Part shown: one piece after another, positions 5,824-9,518 of the stretch
Numbering within the stretch: position 1 is the first letter of the stretch
Layout: every line of letters begins with the position of its first letter
DNA from: Gammaproteobacteria bacterium
Lineage (GTDB): Bacteria > Pseudomonadota > Gammaproteobacteria > Pseudomonadales > Azotimanducaceae
DNA: 9,518 nucleotides
Assembly: GCA_028821035.1 (NCBI GenBank)
Contig: JAPPHP010000422.1
Coordinates: 1 to 9,518, forward strand
Direction of reading: 5' to 3'
The notes under the pieces: model-generated
Databases searched by the model: none
Told to the model about the DNA's origin: nothing
Seen by the model: the letters and a program-made list of their open reading frames with translations, nothing else
Program-made: the position numbers and the translations under genes

Positions 5824-7869
5824 TCAGGCGACCCCGTATCGCTCCCGCACCTCGGGACCTAGCGCCTCCTTCAGCGGCGTGAGCCACCGCTCGTAGTGGC
5901 GCCACTGCTCGAGGCCGCTACGGTAGATGGGCTGGCGAACCTGCTCCGAACTGGGCGTGCGGATGCTGCGTTCCGTCCTGTGGTAGTCCACGCAGGCCTG
6001 CTCGAACGGCAGTCCGCAGAAGTCGAGGATGCGCCGCACCTGCCCCTCGAGATCCTCCACCACGTCCTCGTGGTCGACGCGCAGCACGAAGCCGGGGAGC
6101 ACCCGGTCCCAGTGGTCCATGAGACCGACGTAGCGCCGGTAGTAGTTGCCGATCTCGGGGAGTCCGTACGAGAACTCCTGGCCCTCCCCGAACAGCTGCT
6201 TGTAGCCGCTGAAGCAGCACGCCATCGGGTGCCGGCGCGCGTCGATCACCTTCGCGTTCGGCAGGATGAGCCGGATGAGCCCGACGTGGAAGAAGTTGTT
6301 CGGCATCTTGTCGACGAAGAACGGCGCCGCGCCCCGGTAGGCGCGGGTGTCCTCGATGAACTGCTCCCCGAAGCGCCGGAAGTAGTCGTCCTCGATTTCC
6401 GCGAGGATGCGCGGATAGCGCGGCGCTTCGCCGGGGGTGTCGCGGCCGCGCAGGCGCTTGGCCAGGTTCAGGACGTTGTGCAGCTCCATCGTGCCGTCCA
6501 CGGCCGAGTGTGACGACAGGATCTGCTCGATCAGCGTGGACCCCGCCCGCGGCAATCCCACCACGAAGATGGGGTCCGGGCTTTCGCAGCCGACGCCCCG
6601 GCGGCGGTCGAAGAGTTCCCCGGTGCACACCTCCACCTGCCCGTCGATCCGCACCTGGAGGTGTTCCGGGCTGTGGTACGTCGACGGCTGCTTGAGCGCG
6701 TTGCCCTGCCGGTAGAACTCGAACGACCGTTCGTAATCCCGCCGCCGCTCCCAGGCGTCCCCCAGGGCGAAGCAGATCTGGATGCGGTCGTTCTCGCCCG
6801 TCGCGCCGTCGGCGACGAGGGCTTCCATCCGGCGGACCTCCTCGTCCGCGAACTCGTGGGACTTGGTGTTCGCGAGGCTCCAGAAAGCGTCGCCATGATC
6901 TGGCTTGATCGCGTACGCCTTCCGGTAGTGTTCGATCGCGCCTTCGATGTCACCCTCCGCCTTGAGTACGTGGGCCAGCGACACCGGGTAGAGGTGGTTG
7001 TCCGGATGCCGGCGCACCAGGCCCTCGAAAGCCTCGATGGCGTCCGCATTCCTGCCGACTCCCGCGCAGGCGGACGCGTACAGGGCACGCACGTTGTCCT
7101 CGTCCGCCGGCCGGTGCAGGACGCCCCGTCCGCCGGCGGCCGGGGCCAGCCCACCCGTCTGCACCTCGCGCAGCAGCCGCTCCGCCTGCTCGTGCGCCCG
7201 CGCGAACTTCTGCATGCGCATCAGGACGTTCACGTACTGCAGCCGCGCGTTCCGGTGCTCCGGGTGGAACTCGACGCAGCTCTCGAGCACGAACTCCGCC
7301 TCGTCGTACGCCCGGTTGCGCGTCGCGATCTCCGCAAGCAGCCGCATGCCCTCGACGTGCGTGCGGTTCGACTGCAGGAAACGCTTGCACAGGCGTTCGG
7401 CGTCGGCCAGGCGGTCCTCGGACAGGTAGCTGACGACGGCGAGCAGCTCCGGGGGCATCGTTTCGAGGAAGGAGAGCTGGTCCGTGACCGCGGCGAGCCG
7501 CTCGGTGTCGCCGGCGTCGTGGTGGAGCTTGGCGAGGCACCTCCAGCTGTTGACCAGGGAGGGGTCCGCGGCGACGGCGCGCTCGAAGGCCGCACCGGCG
7601 CGGTCGAAGTTCTTGAGGGCGATGTAGTTGTACCCCACCTCCTGGTGCGCCCGGCCGAAGTTCGGACGCGCCGCCAGCACTTCGGTGAGCGTCTCGAGGG
7701 CCGCCGGCCACCGATGCTGGTGCCGGCGGGCCACTCCCAGGGCATAGCGGGCTTCAAGGTTGTCGGGGTCGCCCGCGAGCACCTCTTCCATGAGCGCCGC
7801 CGCCGATTCCGGCGCGCCCCGGCCCAGCAACTGCTGCGCCTCGCGGACCCTCGCCTCCGTATCGGACAC
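5824..7869 (-). CDS. TPR-repeat sulfotransferase fusion protein
   Basis: This 681-residue protein has two parts. Residues 1 to about 400 are tetratricopeptide-like helical repeats: LEARYALGVARRHQHRWPAA (38-57), AHQEVGYNYIALKNFDRAGA (74-93) and VSLAHVLKAEGDIEGAIEHY (296-315) are clear TPR units. Residues 430-681 are a PAPS sulfotransferase, with PDPIFVVGLPRAGSTLIEQI (431-450) as the 5'-phosphosulfate loop and VIDARRHPMACCFSGY (541-556) as the 3'-phosphate site. The C-terminal block TPSSEQVRQPIYRS...WRHYERWL is typical of bacterial TPR-sulfotransferases. TPR modules usually hold a protein or peptide partner, so this enzyme may sulfate a bound substrate; the acceptor is not identifiable. No signal peptide is present. 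Start is GTG 7869 with a weak GGGG-containing ribosome-binding site. A linker at about 236-258 (GGLAPAAGGRG) interrupts the repeats. Convergent with the hydroxylase operon and divergent from the binding-protein gene. Confidence 0.93.
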   Translation of the reverse strand: MSDTEARVREAQQLLGRGAPESAAALMEEVLAGDPDNLEARYALGVARRHQHRWPAALETLTEVLAARPNFGRAHQEVGYNYIALKNFDRAGAAFERAVAADPSLVNSWRCLAKLHHDAGDTERLAAVTDQLSFLETMPPELLAVVSYLSEDRLADAERLCKRFLQSNRTHVEGMRLLAEIATRNRAYDEAEFVLESCVEFHPEHRNARLQYVNVLMRMQKFARAHEQAERLLREVQTGGLAPAAGGRGVLHRPADEDNVRALYASACAGVGRNADAIEAFEGLVRRHPDNHLYPVSLAHVLKAEGDIEGAIEHYRKAYAIKPDHGDAFWSLANTKSHEFADEEVRRMEALVADGATGENDRIQICFALGDAWERRRDYERSFEFYRQGNALKQPSTYHSPEHLQVRIDGQVEVCTGELFDRRRGVGCESPDPIFVVGLPRAGSTLIEQILSSHSAVDGTMELHNVLNLAKRLRGRDTPGEAPRYPRILAEIEDDYFRRFGEQFIEDTRAYRGAAPFFVDKMPNNFFHVGLIRLILPNAKVIDARRHPMACCFSGYKQLFGEGQEFSYGLPEIGNYYRRYVGLMDHWDRVLPGFVLRVDHEDVVEDLEGQVRRILDFCGLPFEQACVDYHRTERSIRTPSSEQVRQPIYRSGLEQWRHYERWLTPLKEALGPEVRERYGVA

Positions 7870-7928
7870 GGCTTACCCCGGTCCAACCGTCGAAGGAACC
7901 TGTCTACACCCATCCCGAGTCGCGAAGC

Positions 7929-7950
7929 AACTCGAACTGGAGTTCTCGTT
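7929..7950. promoter_or_regulatory. Operator-like dyad in the divergent promoter region
   Basis: AAC-TC-GAACT-GG-AGTTC-TC-GTT is a 22-base near-palindrome: the inner GAACT/AGTTC arms and the outer AAC/GTT arms pair, and only the TC spacers break symmetry. It lies 60 bases upstream of GTG 7869 (minus) and about 43 bases upstream of the TATAAT serving the plus-strand gene. That position would let one regulator act on both genes. There is no T-run, so it is not a terminator. Confidence 0.35.
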
Positions 7951-7992
7951 CTCGCGCGGGTCCTCGCTCGATGCGCTATCAGGCAGCGGCCA

Positions 7993-7998
7993 TATAAT
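7993..7998 (+). promoter_or_regulatory. Consensus -10 hexamer upstream of the solute-binding protein gene
   Basis: A perfect TATAAT stands in an otherwise GC-rich 169-base gap (7870-8038), about 40 bases before ATG 8039. I see no good -35 at 16-18 bases and no extended -10 TG. Transcription from here would give a leader of roughly 35 bases. No Shine-Dalgarno sequence is visible before the ATG. The rest of the gap holds the dyad at 7929-7950 and a TTCTCG direct repeat at 7943-7954. Confidence 0.45.
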
Positions 7999-8038
7999 CG
8001 GGCGCGTCGTATGGTCGGGCCGTTGTTCCGCGTTGCAC

Positions 8039-9490
8039 ATGCGCGAGCCCTGCTTCACCCGAGGCCGTCTTCCCATCGCCTGTCTCGTGCTTGCCATCGC
8101 GCTGTCGTTCACGACGGACGGCGCGGCGCAGGATGAGCCCGATGAGATAGTCGTCGCGTTCGCCGTGGAACCGAACCGAGTCGACCCCACCCTGTCGATC
8201 GGCGGCCTCAACGAACGCTTCATCACCCTGTTCTACGAGCAGCTCGCCAACGTCGATCCGGAACGCAACCGGGTCAACTTGCTCGCCGAGTCGTGGTCCC
8301 AGTCCCGCAAGGGCAGCGACCACGTCGTCTCGGTCAAGATCCGTGAGGGCGTGAAGTTCCACAACGGCGACACGCTCACGGCGCACGACTTTCGGTACGC
8401 CTTTGAACGCCAGCGCAGCGCGGCATCGCCGGCGGCTTACCGGCTCCGCCATGCGCGTGACCTCGTGGTGCACGACGACCATCGCTTCGACATCGTGTTC
8501 GACCGTCCGGATGCCTTGTTCATCCACTGGAATCTCGCCCTCTGGGCGGTTCCGCGACGCTATTACGAAGAGGTCGGCGACGCCGGCGTCCAGGCGCACC
8601 CGATCGGCACCGGTCCGTGGAAGTTCGTTTCCCGCAAGGCGCGCGAGGAGCTCGTCGTCGAACGTTTCGACGATTACTGGAACGGCGGTATCGAAACCCG
8701 CGCCAAGCGCCTGGTGATCAAGATCATCCCGGAGGACACCACCCGCATCGCCGCGTTCCGCACCGGTCGTGCCGACTGGATCGATGCCCTGCCGACCGCC
8801 CTCGTCCAGGAGTTCCGGGGCATGCCGGGCGTGCGGGTCGCGTCGCTGCCGACGCCCAACAACCTCTATCTCGGGATGAACGCCATCGACCCGGCGAGCC
8901 CCCTGAGCGACGTCCGGGTGCGGCGGGCCGTCGCCCACGCCATCGACATCGACGCGATCGTCGAGCACGTGGTCAACGGCCAGGCCATCCGTACGGCGCA
9001 GGTCGCACCGGGGTCACTCGGTTACGACCCGGAGCTCGCGCCGTACCCCTACGATCCGGCCCGCGCCCGCGCGCTCCTGGCCGAAGCCGGCTATCCGCGA
9101 GGGTTTGACGTCAACTGCTACAACCTGACGACGCCGCGGGAGGCGAACATCAAGGCAGTCGGGGAAGCCGCCTACGCCTTTTTGGGCGCGGTTGGCATCC
9201 GCTGTCGTATCGTTCAGCTCGAGTACGGCGCCTGGGCCAACGTCCTGCGCCGGCGCACCCGGCCGGCGATGGACGGCATCATCAGCGCCATGGGCGAGCA
9301 GGGCCTGCCGGGCGATCCCGTCTCGGCGTGGTCCCTGCACCTGCACTCGTTCAGCGAGTCTCGCGGCAGCGTTTCCTACCACGCGGACGCCGACTTCGAC
9401 CAACTCCTCGAGACGGCCCGCACCACGCTCGATCCGACGACGCGTCAGACCCTGGTGCGCGAGCTCGCATGGAATAAGCATTTGAAGTAG
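8039..9490 (+). CDS. ABC transporter solute-binding protein, family 5 (peptide/nickel/opine type), C-terminally truncated
   Basis: The product has 483 residues. Residues 1-30 form a Sec signal peptide: RGR, a hydrophobic core LPIACLVLAIALSF, and probable cleavage after Ala30 (GAA/QDE). The mature part follows the SBP_bac_5 pattern: LLAESWSQ (81-88), VKIREGVKFHNGDTLTAHDF (99-118), HPIGTGPWKF (187-196), FDDYWNGG (210-217), YDPARARALLAEAGYPRG (338-355). It should bind a peptide, opine or similar ligand in the periplasm and deliver it to a Dpp/Opp-like permease. No permease or ATPase gene is visible in the window. ATG 8039 is chosen because the signal peptide begins there; the frame is open upstream to 7760. 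The protein stops at an odd WNKHLK tail just after TTRQTLVRELA (467-477), about 30-60 residues short of typical relatives, and base composition falls at the same point. The gene is probably disrupted or chimeric at its 3' end. Confidence 0.88.
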   Translation: MREPCFTRGRLPIACLVLAIALSFTTDGAAQDEPDEIVVAFAVEPNRVDPTLSIGGLNERFITLFYEQLANVDPERNRVNLLAESWSQSRKGSDHVVSVKIREGVKFHNGDTLTAHDFRYAFERQRSAASPAAYRLRHARDLVVHDDHRFDIVFDRPDALFIHWNLALWAVPRRYYEEVGDAGVQAHPIGTGPWKFVSRKAREELVVERFDDYWNGGIETRAKRLVIKIIPEDTTRIAAFRTGRADWIDALPTALVQEFRGMPGVRVASLPTPNNLYLGMNAIDPASPLSDVRVRRAVAHAIDIDAIVEHVVNGQAIRTAQVAPGSLGYDPELAPYPYDPARARALLAEAGYPRGFDVNCYNLTTPREANIKAVGEAAYAFLGAVGIRCRIVQLEYGAWANVLRRRTRPAMDGIISAMGEQGLPGDPVSAWSLHLHSFSESRGSVSYHADADFDQLLETARTTLDPTTRQTLVRELAWNKHLK

Positions 9491-9518
9491 TATGGTCTGC
9501 GCTCTTCTGCAACGGTCT
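9468..9518. other. Composition break at the right edge, possible insertion or assembly junction
   Basis: The last roughly 50 bases are about 44% G+C by hand count, against about two-thirds elsewhere. They replace the expected C-terminal coding region of the binding protein and bring an early TAG at 9488-9490. No inverted repeat, transposase start or attachment site can be recognised in so short a piece. Confidence 0.4.

Noticed and set aside
6661..8136. A 491-codon plus-strand open frame opposite the TPR-sulfotransferase
   Set aside because: It is antisense to a clearly recognised gene, with shadow-type composition and no domain.
1..9518. tRNA, rRNA, CRISPR array, riboswitch or transposase genes
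   Set aside because: I saw no spaced direct repeats, cloverleaf-like sequence or transposase motifs on either strand. The gaps between genes are too short for most of these.

Overview
The window is a high-GC (about two-thirds G+C by eye), gene-dense bacterial segment with nine protein genes and no RNA gene, CRISPR array or recognisable transposase. The Sec-type signal peptide on a peptide-type ABC binding protein, the GTG starts with overlapping stop/start codons, and the family mix (PhyH oxygenases, TPR-sulfotransferase, DUF1295, HsaA-like flavoprotein) fit an uncultured high-GC bacterium of the kind recovered from marine, soil or sponge metagenomes. The sequence alone does not fix the phylum.

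Left part (1-2089): a minus-strand pair, a small VOC metalloprotein gene followed 20 bases later by an acyl-CoA-dehydrogenase-fold flavin monooxygenase that runs off the left edge. Divergent from them is a DUF1295 / steroid-5-alpha-reductase-like membrane protein. The VOC gene carries a one-base frameshift, and the shifted frame stays open straight into the monooxygenase, so a gene caller could report a false fusion.

Central part (2103-7869): a hydroxylation-plus-sulfation cassette. A gamma-butyrobetaine-hydroxylase-like 2-oxoglutarate (2OG) oxygenase on minus diverges from a tightly overlapping plus-strand operon of three genes: phytanoyl-CoA-dioxygenase-like oxygenase, family-2-type sulfotransferase, and aspartyl/asparaginyl (or proline cis-4-) hydroxylase-like oxygenase. 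Convergent with that operon is a 681-residue TPR-sulfotransferase. Three unrelated subfamilies of Fe(II)/2OG oxygenase and two unrelated PAPS sulfotransferases therefore sit within 5.8 kb. The simplest reading (inference) is that hydroxyl groups are installed on a small molecule or peptide and then sulfated. I recognise no described pathway with this gene set. The plus operon starts with an unusually strong ribosome-binding site placed on a 13-codon ORF out of frame with the first oxygenase, whose stop overlaps a possible GTG start of that oxygenase.

Right part (7870-9518): a 169-base divergent promoter region with a perfect TATAAT and an operator-like dyad, then a secreted family-5 solute-binding protein of a peptide/opine-type ABC transporter. 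Its reading frame ends abruptly, short of the usual family C-terminus, where the base composition also drops. This is a possible rearrangement, insertion or contig-end junction. The binding protein could import the substrate or product of the cassette, but only its position suggests this.
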